A stretch of 64,000 bases of DNA. Source: Monosporascus cannonballus. Taxonomy: Eukaryota > Ascomycota > Sordariomycetes > Xylariales. A program made the translations under genes and the position numbers. Under the pieces are notes generated by a model that was not told the origin of the DNA, did not search any database, and saw nothing but the letters and a program-made list of their open reading frames with translations. Shown piece after piece: positions 1 to 13,700 of the stretch; positions within the stretch are counted from its first letter, which is position 1; the number at the start of each line of letters is the position of its first letter. The DNA is taken from assembly GCA_004154925.1 (NCBI GenBank), contig QJNS01000020.1:186001-250000 (forward strand). The letters run 5' to 3'.

Positions 1-2511
1 ACGGAGCTGGGGAGACGGAGTGGCCCGCTAGGTGGAGAGTCCTGCGCCGGTGGGCAGGGGGTAATCGCATCGATGTCGTCTACGACGGAGGTCGCTCTCG
101 ACTTCGCAGGCCTCGCCATTGTCGATAATGTGCTGCAATGTTCGCACAGGCTTGAAGAAGTCTTCCAGGTGTAGCGATAGTCTTGCTGGTAGTCGACTAG
201 CCTTTATGTTGAGAGGCCCGCAAAGTCGTTTTCCATCAGGGTTCCAACTCTGAAGGTGACAATGCGTATGCATTATGAAGACTCATCAGGTATGGATAGG
301 AGGGACCGGACTGAGTGTTATATGCCCCATGCACGACCAAGGTGTACGTCCAAGGGGAAGAGCTGTCGACGTGCGCTCCCTCAGGAAAGTGGCATGGGAT
401 GAGTAGTACGTATGGGTCTTTCTTGCGCAGCTTACCCAATCACAGAATCCAAGTCGTGCTACTGGTCTTCCACATGCATACCTCACAGCTGGGCGTTAAG
501 TTGTCCGAATCAAAGGAGTAGCCCAAAAAGGGAAAAGAGCAGTCTGGATCCATTTTCGGTAACATCTGAATCAGTCGTAGACACTAACCAAGCTATTTAC
601 TGACTCGATGGCCAATTTCAGATGCCACCCACCTAAGACTGACCTCAGCCCCGCCAATACGTCAACTGAGAGAGTGCTTGAAAGGGGGCTTAGCACCGCC
701 CGAAAGTGGTATGATGGCGGCATATCGTAGCAATTGGTTGGGGCCTGTCACATCTTTATTGGTTTTCCTTTACCAATTACTTACGTATGGACCAGCACGC
801 AAACTTTTTAGTGATCTTCGTCTCCCAGTCCCTAAGCTTTGTCATGTGGTGCTCATGCCATGCCCTACAAGGTTGAGTAGTGCTGCAGATCACACCAACT
901 ACCGAAAAGACTTCTCTGGCCCGTTGCCCCACTATCAACGACCGTGAAATTCCCGGCCTCACATCCGCTACCGACAACTCTACCATTGAGTCGTGTCACA
1001 ATGTCACGCGAGGTTTGTCTACCAAAACAGCCCCGCCCAATAATTACCATAAGGAATGTTAAATGATGGAATATGCACCTACCTAGGTGTCTGCGACGAT
1101 ATTACTCTATTCTCAGCCCAGTGTAGTAATCCAGACACAGTCGTAACGACAAGCCACCCCCTCAACAAATTGGTAGTGCCACCGGAACAAACAATACTCG
1201 CAATCGTTGACTGACCCTGGCAGGCTTGGCTTAGCCTACATGGTACCTCCTGTAATTCACCCAAGCTCGCTGCATGAGTGGAACATGAGGCGTTTGGGCT
1301 TTTTTTTTATTTTTTTTTTATTTTAGCGAGGCTGTTCAGTCGAGCAGTCTCGAACCAAACAATATCTTTCTGACGAGAGCGCTAGAAGGCACCGTGCACT
1401 GCAGGAAGCTTTCGTCGGAATCATCTATTACGGACGAATGGTGCCGGGGGATGAATAAGATGAGTCTTATTAGAGCAGCTTGGGTAGCCCCGGGTCCCAA
1501 ATGCATGGCAACAGTTCCCGTCCTGCTGTTGTCCTCATTGACATTGCAGGAGCTGGCAGAGCGGGTTATGTGACGGAGGCTTGCATCTTAGGGATAAACG
1601 GTGACTCATTGTTCTCCTCGCCATAAGGGCCAGGCAATTCATCGAGCCGTTTTCGTCGCATGCTATGGGCTCTCGTGTCTCCCTTATCACCGTCCCCGTG
1701 TCACGCTACCTTCGTCCCATCAATGAGGGGTGGTCATACTGCCAGTCGGTCAGAACTCATCCCGCGCTAAGCAGCGCGTAGTGCGGCCATGTGGATAGGA
1801 ACCCGACTCCATTTTTACCCATTCTCGCCACGATTTCCGATATCAGAATCGTGGTCTCGGCAGTTGCGCTGACGATGACGAGGCCCGGATGACTCATTTT
1901 GTCTTAGCTCCCTGGCGCGATTAAAGAGCGTGCAGGTGATCGACAACCGGGGACCCAGGACATTAATAACGTTAATCGATTAACCCTAGGTGGCCCCCCA
2001 TCAGGAGCCGGACTTGCAGCAACTTCTCCCCACCTACCCGCCCAGGTAGTAACAACGTGCCGTGAGGCTTTTAGTCTTCATAACATCGCAGCAACCCGAT
2101 GTCGGCAGGAGTAACATATTGAGAGTCGGAGGGCAGCGAGCCCCTCATCTTCATTTGCCGACCCGCCGGCCATGTCGGCCTTGTTGCGAGCCAGGCGACT
2201 GGGCTCATCGTCTAGGCGCCCCGCCCCGGCGGTTGGCTGCAACCGTCCGGCGCCATGCGGAGATTCGGAAATGCTGCTGCAAGTGGGCAGCGGACTTGTT
2301 CTCATGCATATCATGCGATGTCGTGTATATTGCCGTGCCCGCAGGCTTGATAAAATCGACGGGGCACTAGTTATGGAACTGGTCTTCAAATCCCGGAGCC
2401 CGAAACGTCCGAGCCCCTGCTCACTGGTGACCGATAGACTTAACCCGGCGGCTTTGATCAACATATCCACTATGGAACCGCAGGGATGACGTGTAACTAT
2501 TCTAGCATTCT
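1..2511. other. Gene-free left edge
   Basis: I see no convincing gene here. Short open frames occur on both strands. The most protein-like are on the minus strand at about 236-439 and 28-273, in two different frames, and could be remains of a decayed gene that once reached the left edge; I cannot name a family. A T-rich run at 1300-1324 (two poly-T tracts split by single A residues) is a simple-sequence tract. No tRNA-like cloverleaf was recognised. Confidence 0.5.
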
Positions 2512-2516
2512 GATCC

Positions 2517-2732
2517 TGTATCCGGACGTAGCCGTAGGCCCATATATGAGCCCATATATATCGGACCACCACACGGCCACCTCCGGTAGCCGTCCCTGGT
2601 AGCTAAAGCTGTTTTCCATGTATATATAGGGGTATCGCTACCTCCTGATCCGTAGTTAGGACCTTTTGAGGTCAACTAAACAATACACTTCTTCAGAAAA
2701 CAAATACTTGGGTATGTAACGTAAGGGTCTTA
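2517..2732 (+). repeat. Probable solo LTR, diverged copy
   Basis: This stretch shares its layout with the solo LTRs at 20841 and 38105: a TATA-like run (tatatata), a short hairpin (aggggtatcgctacctcc), an inverted pair aggacc/gaggtc, then cttcttcag and a terminal gggtct. It starts with TG and ends with TTA. It is flanked by gatcc (2512-2516) and gatct (2733-2737), which would be a 5-bp target duplication with one C-to-T change. The 216-bp length fits the other copies (219 and 241 bp). The family match is clear in the 3' half; the exact 5' end is less certain. Confidence 0.5.
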
Positions 2733-2737
2733 GATCT

Positions 2738-3000
2738 TATATCGGTGCGGCGTTCTACACTTGGGGACCAAATAGATCCGTGCACTGGTCTATTTCTTAC
2801 CTAAACGTATCATTTTCACTTTATTATAACAAATTACAGAAAAAATAGTAAAAATAACAGGCGAATATCTATGCGTAAATTAATATATAAATGGTTTATT
2901 TTTACCGTTAATTATCATTTTAATTATATTTTTTACAGGTAGAAACTAAAATTTTACGAATAATAATCTTTTTTATAGTAAAAATTTATAATTCTATATA
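2738..3000. other. AT-rich flank of the RIP block
   Basis: There is no gene here. Base composition falls from ordinary to very AT-rich from about 2800, before the retroelement boundary at 3006. This suggests that RIP leaked out of the repeat, or that the element landed in sequence that was already AT-rich. The last five bases outside this stretch (3001-3005, ataat) are the left target duplication of element A. Confidence 0.5.
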
Positions 3001-3005
3001 ATAAT

Positions 3006-3424
3006 TGTAACAAACCTGTTATACATCCACCTGGAGGTATAAGCAGTATCCGAAATAGGGTCTTAATTTGTAGGTAATAATAAGGCAAGGAATAATTTAG
3101 GGGTTTATTCGTTAAAAAGATTTAAAAACTTTTCCCTTAATTAAAAAACGGTATAATTACCTTTGGATTAAGAGTTTAAATTAATAACTAAGGAACGAAA
3201 CTAAATAAGTACTATTTATATGAAAAATTAATTTATTATATATCCTAATTCCTAAAATAAATATGTCGTAAATCTGATAAATTTATATAATCTGGTCCCA
3301 GATTACTCAAATTAATTAAATTACGTTAAGAATTAAACCTTCCGTCCGGGTTTTAGCCGTAACAGGTCCGTACTAAGCTTTTAAAAATTGGTTTCCTCAA
3401 AATAAAAACCTTTGTTCCGTAATA
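3006..3424 (-). repeat. 3' LTR of element A
   Basis: A 419-bp LTR starting tgtaacaaacctg and ending gttccgtaata. It matches 9723-10122 plus 17394-17412 in direct orientation, and 10123-10540 and 16970-17388 in inverted orientation. Landmarks shared by all copies are ccacctggaggtataagc near one end and ccgtccgggttttagccgt near the other. The differences between copies that I compared are mostly C/T and G/A. Confidence 0.88.
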
Positions 3425-4169
3425 TTATTTTTCTTTTCTAAGGATTTTTGTCCTAAAAATAAATACCGTAAATGGTTATTTCGTTTTATTGGAAAAAGTT
3501 TTTATTAAAACCGTTTAATTAACTTTATTATAATAAGCCGTATTCGAAAAAAAACTTTATTTAAATTAATGCAATTTTCGTAATATTTGGGTTAAATTTA
3601 TTAAAAAATTGGTATTAAGGTTTTTTTTATTTTAATTATATTCGTTTCGGCGAAACCAAATATTTTTATATTTTTAAATTATTATATTATAATTATTGCA
3701 TTTGTCGACAGCGTTCTTTTTATAATATTTTAATTATGAATTTTTTAAAAAAAATGAACGAAATATAGGAACGTTTATAAAAAAAATAACGTATTTTAAA
3801 AAATAAATTTTTAACGTATTAAAAGTTCGTAAAGAAAAACGTCGGAAATAAAACGAAAAATCGTTAGAATTTATCGGGAAATTAAGGCAATTATATTTTT
3901 AATAAGATTTTTTCAAAAAAAAGGCGGTAAAGTTATTAAAAGAAAATTTAAAACTGGATTAATTAAAAAAACGGAAAAAAATAAAGGAAATATAACGTTA
4001 CGTAAACGTAAAATAAATATAATTTATATTTAAAATGGATATTATTTTAAAGGTATTTATTTTTTTTTTTCGATTAAAACGTTAAAAGTTTAAATTTAAA
4101 CGAGAGATTTTTATTATTTGTAACCTTAATTACGTTAAAAATAATCGGTTAAGATTTTGGCAGTAAAAC

Positions 4170-7100
4170 GCCTTAATTAAATTTATTATATTCGTTAAAT
4201 AATTAAATAATTTTTATATTTTTTTATATAAGTATTTTTCTGATTTAATTAAATATTGGATTTTATTTTTAATTATTTTAAAATTTAATATTTATTCGAT
4301 TTCGTATTTGTTAAATTTTTTTCGATTTTTAGGTTTTTTTTAATAAGGTATTTTTAAGTATTAATTTAAGTAAAAAAATGTGAAAAATAAAATGTATTTT
4401 TATGTTTTTAGGTAATAATAATTAATAATTAATTTTGGAAATAATTTTATTAATTTTAAATAAATTAAATTTTTTAAAATTAAATTTATTATTAAGTTTT
4501 TTTATTTTAATTTATAAGATATTCGAAATTACGTTTTGTTTTTAATATAATAAGTAAATTTTATTTTTTTTTCGTTAAAATTGGTCTTTTAATTTTTTTT
4601 ATTATAATACTAGGTTATTTGTTATTTAAAAAATCGTAATTTATTTTGGAGCCGGGCTTAAATTATTTTAATTTTTATTATTAATATTTTTGTTTTTGGG
4701 ATAATCGTAATAATTTTTGGTATTTTATTAAGTAATTATTTAAGTTAGTGTATTTTTATATTATATTTATATATAATTATATAAAAAAATATATTTATAT
4801 TTTTATTAATAAATATATTTTAAATAATTTATATTATAGGTAAAAACTTTATTTAATTATTTTGTTAATAATTAATATAATTTTGAAAATATTATTCCAA
4901 AATTTAATTAAGTTATCCCGTTTATTTATTTATTTAAGGATAATATGTTATTAAAAATTTAAATTTAATATTAATTTATTTAAAAAAATTAATACCACAT
5001 TTTAAAATAAAAAAAAATATTTTAATCGGAAATAATCTTTTTTAATATTTTATATTTATCGAAATAATATTTAATAAAGGTATAAATTAATTATTTTGTT
5101 ATTACGTTTTTTTAAAAAAATAAAAAGTATTTATATTTAATAAGTTTGTTAATAATTATTTATATTTTATTATATTTAATTATAATAATTAAGTTTTTAA
5201 ATAAAAATAAATTAATAATAAAATTTTAAATTATAATATTTTATATTTTGTTAAAAATATCAATAAGCTATAATAATTTGTAAAATTTATAACGTATTAT
5301 TTTGGCCATATTATAAATATTGTAATTTTTAATTATTTTTTTAATTATACGTCGTAATTTCGGAAAATTATTTTTTTTATAATCGTTTAATAATTTTGAA
5401 AACTTTTTGGTATCTGTATAATAAGTTTTTATAAAATTTCTTTACAAATTATTTTTATTAATCCTTAAGAACGTAAATTTTGCCATAATATAATAATTAG
5501 TTTTTTAATTATTTTCTTAATTATTAAACCTTTTTTTATTTTTATATATTATAAGAATTCCGAAACCGTATTAAAAGTTTTAACGTTAATTTTTTTATTA
5601 TTTTGCATAATTATATAATATTATTTTTATTATATTATAATATTTATATATTTTTTGGGGGATTTTAAAATTATAATTTTTTATAACTAAAAATATTTTT
5701 TTAAATATTTCTTTTTTAATAAAATATATTTTAAAGTTAAATCTAAATAAAAAAATTATTTATTTTTATATTATTTATTTAATTTTTAAGTTTTTATAAA
5801 TCGAATAAAATTTTTATAATTAAAATAAATATCGAAATCTTTTTTTATTTTATTAAAATATAATTTTTTATTATAAATCTAATATTTAAATTTTGCGTTT
5901 CGAAATATTTTTAAGTAATAAGTTATTAGAAATTATTTGCCGTTATTTTTTTATTATTTTAAAATTACGCTGAAAACATATTTTAAGGCGTTTATTTTTA
6001 AGCGTTTTTTTATTTAAGTTTAACATTTTTATTATTAATTTATTAATAATTATTTTTTTTAATTTTCGAAATATTTTTTTTATTTTTTTAAAAATTCAAA
6101 TTTTTTTAATATATTTTTTAATAATAAATTTCGTTAATAACCTAATTATATTTCGGTATTTTTCGATTAGGTTACGTATATAACCCGTAAATCCTAAAAT
6201 TTAACGGATATTTGTAACGGTTACCTTATCGGAAATAAGTTAATTTTTAATTATTTTTAATTTGGAATATTAAATTTAAATTTAATTAAAAGTAAAAGTA
6301 AATTTTAAAAAATTTAGTTTTTATATATATTATATATTTTTAATTAAATTAATTTAAATATTAATTTTATTTAAAATTTTAAATATTTAAATTATATATT
6401 TGTTATGTTTATTTAAGGTTTTTAAATAAATAAAAATATTATTAAGGTAAGTAAATATAAATTTATTTAGATATTATTTAAAAATAATAATAACCAAATT
6501 TTAAAAATTGGCAGAAATATTAATAAGTTTTATTAGCATTATTTTATATTCGTAAAATCCGTATACCGTTTTATATATTATTTTTTATTTTTTTCTTTTA
6601 ATTATTTAAATATGGTAATAATTATTACGAAAATTAAATATTAAAAAGTATTTATTTTTAATTATAATATCGTTTAATTATTTATAATCGATTATTTTTC
6701 GGTAAATAAGGTTTTTATTTTTATTAATTTTTTGCTTATTATCCTTAATTTTTAATATTATAAAAATAAGGTATTTAATAGAAAAATTAAAAAATTAAAT
6801 ATATTTTTTTTAAATTTAATTATATGTTTTTTTATACGGCTTTAAATTTTTCTGGGTTTATATAATAAATTTTATAAAGCTTTAAATAATATTTCTTTTA
6901 ATAAGTATCCGATAATTTTATTAATTATATAATAATAATTCGTAATCTTTTTTATTTTTAAATAATTATTTAAATTTTTGATATTCCGGCGGTACCGTAA
7001 AAATTTAATTTGTAATTTGGAATTTTTTTAATAATATAACAAATTTCTTAATTCTTTTTAGGTAATTTTTTTTTATAAAAATATTTAATGTTTTTAATTA

Positions 7101-9460
7101 ATATATAAATTATTAAATTTGAATTAAGGTATTTTCAGAATAATATTGTATCCGGAAATATTGGTAATATTTAACGAAATCCGCTTTTAATATCCCTAAA
7201 TCCGTATTAGGAATTTTTTAATTTTTCGAAAAATTTATTCGTTTTTATATATAAATAAGTTTCCGTTTACCGTACGTAATTTATAGGACTTTAACTTATA
7301 TTTTTAAAAAATAAAATTATTTTTTATTTTTAAATTAATTATGGTTTTAAATATTTTGTTTTTATATTATAAAGGAATTTTAATTTAATTACGTAATTTT
7401 TTTATTATTTTATATAAGGTTTTATATATTAAGGTTTTTCGATATCTTATTTTTAAAAACTTTTGTTATTTTTTAATTAATGTAATTTATTTGCGAAAAA
7501 ACGTTTTTATTTTCGAATTTTTTTAATTATATGCTTAATATAATAATTATCTAAATATTTATATTATTTTTTCTTCTTAATTAATATCCGAAAATAATTA
7601 TTTTTTTTTAGTTTAACTTTTGGTTTTATATTTTTTAAATTATAAGGTCGGAAAGGTATATTTCCGAAAAAGATATTCTTATATTTAAGAATTTATATTA
7701 AATACAAAACGTTAAAACGTAATATAAATATCTTTATGATATAGTTTTTCGATTCCGTTTTAAATTAAAATATAAATAATAAAACTTGGAATATTTTAAT
7801 TATTAAAGAGTTTTTATATATTTATATTTGTCGTTTAATTCGGTAAATATTTTTTTATCCTATTTAAGCCAAAAATAATTTTTTTTAATTTTGAAATAAA
7901 CGAAATAATCGTTTTAATAATAAACGATAAAATGTAACAAGTTGTAAAAATTTACCGATAATATTTTTTAATAAATAATGTATTTTGGGAACTTATAAAG
8001 TTCCGTGGATAATTATTCGTAATTATTAATATTTAGTTAAAAAAACCGTTTATATTATATATTTTATATCGTTATATATCGAAATAATAAAAATATTTTA
8101 ATTTTATAATTATCTTAAAAGTTATTCGTCCTAAATAATATTTATAGGTTTTAACCTTAAAATTTTGATAAATAAAATAATTTTCGTATTTTAAGATATT
8201 ATTTTGAATTTAAATAATAATAATAATAATAGAATTTAATTAGGAAAAAATCGAATTAATTTTTTTTTCCTCCTTTTTTACTTTATTATCGGTTTTTCCT
8301 TTAATTATTTTAATTTCTTTTAAGATTAAGGAATTTTTTTAAAATTCCTTTTAATAAAAAAATAATATTCGTTCCTGAAATGTCCCTTTTTGCCATAATT
8401 AAAACATTTTACTTTAAATTTATTTTTCTTAGGTTTTTTCGAAATAATATTTATTTTTTTTAAAACTTGCCTTTATTTCTTTTATTTTGGCTATTAAAGC
8501 CTTTATTGTTATTTTGTTTATTAGTTTTTTTTTAAGATATCGGTCGAAAATACGTTAATTAATAATAATAATTTTATCCGTATATTTCGGGAAAAATTTA
8601 ACTTTTAATTCTTTATATATTTCATTTTTAATTAAAGGTTTTAAGCCGTTATAATAAGGGTAAAATAACGCGTTTTCCGATAAATTAAAAATAACGGTAA
8701 AGCGGTTAAATTGTATTGTATATTCGGCGGCTAATTCAATTTAATAAAAAAAAATATAATTATTTAATAATATCTTATTTTTTGTCGGAATTTTCGAATA
8801 AAATTCGTATTTATTTTTTAAAATAATTATATTTGCTAAAAATATAATTAATTATATCCAAAAGATTATCCGGGTAATTCTTTAAGTAATCCTTTATAAT
8901 AGGTTTAAATTATAAAAGAATTTTCCCGATAAATAATTATAAAATGGCTATTATTTTCTAATAATTTTCTATTAAAAAATTTTTATAAAATTTAAAGTAA
9001 AACCTGGCCTATATTAAAAATCTTTCCGGGTTTTTAAATTTATTATAAGGTTTAAGGGGGTTCGGTTTATAACCTTTAACGTTTAATATTTTATTATAAA
9101 TAAAAAATAATATAATTCCTTTATAGATTTAATTTATTTTAAATAATAACAAAATCGAAATTGCTTTTAAAATTTATTTTATTCCGAACGAAAATAATCG
9201 AAAACCATTTCCTTAATTTCGTCCTTTAAGGGAGCTAAATTAAGGAAAAATCGTTTTTTTTCCTTTAGCGAGCCGAATATTTTCTTATTTTAGGCTCTGT
9301 ATTTTCTGGGCCAAAAAGTCCAATTTTTTTTCCGTAATAAATTCTTTTCTTTTCTTTTTAGGATTTCGGCTTTATATTTCTCCTTAACCCCTTTTTTAGC
9401 TATTTCCTCCTTTAATTCTTTTTTTTAGATTTCGATAATATCTTTAGGAATCGGGATAAG
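4170..9460 (-). pseudogene. Gag-Pol remains of element A
   Basis: Limits are approximate, taken by mirroring landmarks of element B onto the opposite strand. The minus strand of 6430-6490 carries the degraded reverse-transcriptase core that matches B near 13905. Around 8380-8460 the minus strand carries the CCHC zinc-knuckle remnant, and the chromodomain end lies near 4170-4330. Stops occur throughout all frames. The element class comes from the order gag, protease, RT-RNase H, integrase, chromodomain, as read in B. Confidence 0.7.
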
Positions 9461-9722
9461 TTATTATTTGGGTTATAAAAATAAATCTTTTTAAAATCGA
9501 ATGGTAAAGGGTGCCATATTATTAATTAATTAAAAAAGATTTTCGATAAAAGATAAATTATCTAATTTAATTACTGATTTTTATTGGCCAATAATAAAGA
9601 TTAAATATGCTATTTATTTTTTAAACGTTATTTTATAATATTATTTTTATTAAATTTAAGAAATATAATATTTAATTAAGCTTTAAATTATTCGTTAATT
9701 ATAAATTAAAAAATTATTAAAA

Positions 9723-10122
9723 TATAACAAATTTATTATATATTTATTTGGAAATATAAGTAATATTTGAAATAAGGTTTTAATTTATAAATAATAATAA
9801 GGTAAAAAATAATTTAAGGATTTATTTATTAAAAATATTTAAAAAATTTTCCTTTAATTAAAAAATAATATAATTACTTTTAAATTAAAAACTTAAATTA
9901 ATAATGAAAAAACGAAATTAAGTAAATAATTTTTATATAAAAAATTAATTTAATATATATCTTAATTCTTAAAATAAATATATCGTAAATCTAGTAAATT
10001 TATATAATCTGGTTTTAAATTACCCAAATTAACTAGATTACGTTAAAAACTAAGCCTTCCGTCCGGGTTTTAGCCGTAATAGGTTTACGCTAAGTTTTTA
10101 AAAGTTGGTTTTCTCGACATAG
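9723..10122 (-). repeat. 5' LTR of element A, main part
   Basis: The first 400 bp (in plus-strand order) of the second LTR of A. It stops abruptly at ttttctcgacatag, where element B begins. The missing last 19 bp are found after B at 17394-17412. Joining the two gives exactly 419 bp, the length of the other A LTR, and the two align without gaps over the break. Confidence 0.88.
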
Positions 10123-10540
10123 TATTACGGAATAGGGGTTCTTATTTTGAGGAAATTAACTTTTAAAAATTTAGCGTAAACCTGTTACAGCTAAAACCCG
10201 GACGGAAAACTTGATTTTTAACGTAATCTAATTAATTTGGGTAATTTGGGACCAAATTATATAAATTTATTAAATTTACGATATACTTATTTTAAGAATT
10301 AAGGTATATAATAAATTAATTTTGTATATAAATAATATTTGTTTAATTTCGTTCTTTAATTATTAATTTAAATTGTTAATTTAAAAATAATTATACCGTT
10401 TTTTAATTAAGGGAAAAATTTTAAATTTCTTTAACGAATAAATCTTTAAATTATTTTTTACCTTATTATTACTTATAAATTAAAATTTTATTTCGGATAT
10501 TATTTATATTTTCAGATAAGTATATAATAAATTCGTTATA
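10123..10540 (+). repeat. 5' LTR of element B
   Basis: A 418-bp LTR running from tattacggaatagggg to aaattcgttata. It is the reverse complement of the LTRs of A. Because B starts only 33 bp or so from the conserved inner part of A's truncated LTR, 10040-10200 forms a long imperfect palindrome with arms ccgtccgggttttagccgt and its complement. Confidence 0.87.
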
Positions 10541-10799
10541 TTTTAATAATTTTTTAATTAATAATTAACGAATAATTTAAGGTTTAATTAGGTATAAATC
10601 TTCTTAAATTTAATAAAAATAATATTATAAAACGATACTTAAAAAATAAATAATATATTTAATTCTTATTATTGGCCAGTAAAAAATCAATAATTAAATT
10701 AAATAATTTATTTTTTATCGAAAAAGTTTTTTAATTAATTAATAATATAATACTTTTTATTATTCGATTTTAAAAAAGTTTATCTTTATAGCTCAAATA

Positions 10800-13700
10800 A
10801 TAATTTACCTTAATTTTTAAAGATATTATCGAGGTTTAAGGAAAGGAATTGAAAAAGGAAGTTATTAAAGAAAAGGTTAAGGAAAAATATAGAGCCGAAA
10901 TCCTAAAAAGAATAGAAAAAAAATTTATTACGGAAAAAAAATTGGATTTCTTAGCTTAAAAAATATAAAGCCTGGAATAGGAAAATACTTGGTTCGCTAA
11001 AGGAAAAAAGATAACTTTTTTTCAGTTTAGCTCCCTTAAAAAACGAAATTAAAGAAATAGTTTTTAATTATTTTCGTTCGGAATAAGATAAATTTTAAAA
11101 GGAATTTTAATTTTGTTATTATTTGGAATAAACCAAACCCGCAAAAAAACCATATTACCTTTTATTTATAATAAAATGTTAAACGTTAAAGGTTATAAGC
11201 CGAACCTTTTTAAGCCTTATAATAAATCTAAGGACCCGAAAGGATTCTTAATATAGGCCAGATTTTATCTTAAAGTTTATAAAAATTTTTTAACAGAAAA
11301 TTATTAGAAAATAATAATTATCTTATAGTTACTTATCGGAAAATTCTTTTTATAATTTAAATTTATTATAAAAAATTATTTAAAAAATTACCTAAATAAT
11401 TTTTCGAATATAATTAATTATATTTCTAATAAATATAACCATTTTAAAAAACGAATATGAACCTTATTCGGAAATCCCGATAAAAAATAAAATATTATTA
11501 AATAATTATATTTTTTTTTATTAAACTAAGTTAACCGTCGAAAACATAATAAAATTTAATTACCTTGCCGTTATTTCCAATTTATCGGAAAACGCGTTAT
11601 TTTACCTTAATTATAACGGCTTAAAGCTTTTAATTAAAGATGAAATATATAAAAAACTAAAGGTTGGATTTTTTCCGGAATATATTAATAAGGTTATTAT
11701 TACTAACCGATATATTTTCGACCGATATCTCGAAAAGAAAAGGATTAATAAGCGAAATAACGATAAAAGCTTTAGCAGCCGAAATAAAAAGAATAAGGGT
11801 AAGCCTTAAAAGAAAATAAGTACCGTTTTAAAAGAGCTTAAAAAAACAAATCCAAAATAAAATATTTTAATTATGGCAAAAAAAAACATTTTAAAAACAA
11901 ATATTATTTTTCTGCTAAAAGGAACTTTAAAAAAAAAGAAATTTCTTAATCCCAAAAAAAATTAAAATAATTAAATAAAAAACCGATAGTAAAATAAAAA
12001 AAAAGAAAAAAGAGTTAATTCGATTTTCTCCCAGTTAAATTTTATTATTACTATTATTATTCAAATTTAAAATAATATTTTAAAATACGAAAATTATTTT
12101 ATTTATTAGGATTTTAAAATTAAAATTTATAAATATTACTTAGGATGGATAGCTTTTAAGATAATTATAAAATTAAAATATTTTTATTATTTTAATATAT
12201 AAAAGTATAAAATATACGATATAAACGGTTAATTTTGATTAAATATCGATAATTACGGATAATTATTTTCAGAATTTTATAAATTCCTAAAATGTACTAT
12301 TTATTAAAAAATATTATCGGTAAACCTTTATAACTTATTATATTTTACTGCTTATTATTAAAACGATTATTTCGTTTATTTTAAAGTTAAGGAAAATAAT
12401 AACTTTTGGCTTAAATAAAATAAAAAAATATTTACCGAATTAGATAACAAATATAAATATATAAAACCCTTTTAATAATTAAAGTATTTTAAGTTTTATT
12501 ATTTATATTTTAATTTAAAACGGAATCGAAAAACTATATTGAAAAAATATTTATATTACGTTTTAACGTTTTGTATTTAATACGAATTCCTAAATATAAA
12601 AATACCTTTTTTAAAGGTATATTTTTTTAACCTTATAATTTAGAAAATATAAAACCAAAAATTGAATTAAAAAAAATTATTATTATTGGATATTAATTAA
12701 GCAGAAAAAAATAATATAAATATTTAAATAATTATTATATTAAATATGTAATTAAAAAAGTTTAAAAATAAAAACATTTTTTTATAAATAAACCGTATTA
12801 ATTAAAAAACGATAAAAATTTTCGAAAATAAAATATCGAAAAACCTTAATATATAAAACCTTATATAAAACGATAAAAGGATTACGTAATTAAATCGAAA
12901 TTCCTTTATAATATAAAAATAAAATATTTAAAACCATAATTAATTTAAAAATAACAAATAATTTTATTTTTTTTATAATAATAAAAAAATATTAAATTTT
13001 TTAAAAATATAAGTTAAAATCCTATAAATTACGTACGGTAAACGGAAACTTATTTATATATGAAAATGGACGAATTTTTTAAAAAATTAAAAAACTTTTA
13101 ATATAAATTTAAAAATATTAAAAGCGGATTTCGTTAGATATTGCCGATATTTCCAGATATAATATTATTTTGGGAATACCTTAATTTAGATTTAATAATT
13201 TATATATTAATTAAAAATATCAAATATTTTTATAGGAAAAAAAGTTATTTTAAAAAAAATTAAAAAATTTATTATGTTATTAAGGAAATCCAGATTACAA
13301 ATTATATTTTTACGGTATTGCCGGAATATCAAAAATTTAAACGATTATTTAAAAATAAAAAAGATTATAAATTATTATTATATAATTAATAAAATTATCG
13401 GATATTTATTAAAAAAGGATATTATTTAAAGTTTTATAAAATTTATTATATAAACCCGGAAAAATTTAAAGCCTTATAAAAAAATATATAATTGGATTTA
13501 AAAAAAATATATCCAATTTTTTAATTTTTTATTGGATATTTTGTTTTTATAATACCAAAAATTAAGGATAATAAGCAAAAAATCGATAAAAATAAAAACC
13601 TTATTTATCGAAAAATAATTAATTATAAATAATTAAATAATATTATAATTAAAAATAAATATTCCTTAATATTTATAAATATTTTAAAAAAACGTTAATA

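Noticed and set aside
2078..2572. 164-codon minus-strand frame
   Set aside because: No recognisable motif, and it runs into the probable solo LTR.
10040..10200. Large inverted repeat considered as terminal inverted repeats of a DNA transposon
   Set aside because: The arms are LTRs of two retroelements: each has a direct partner, and target duplications fit nested LTR insertions.
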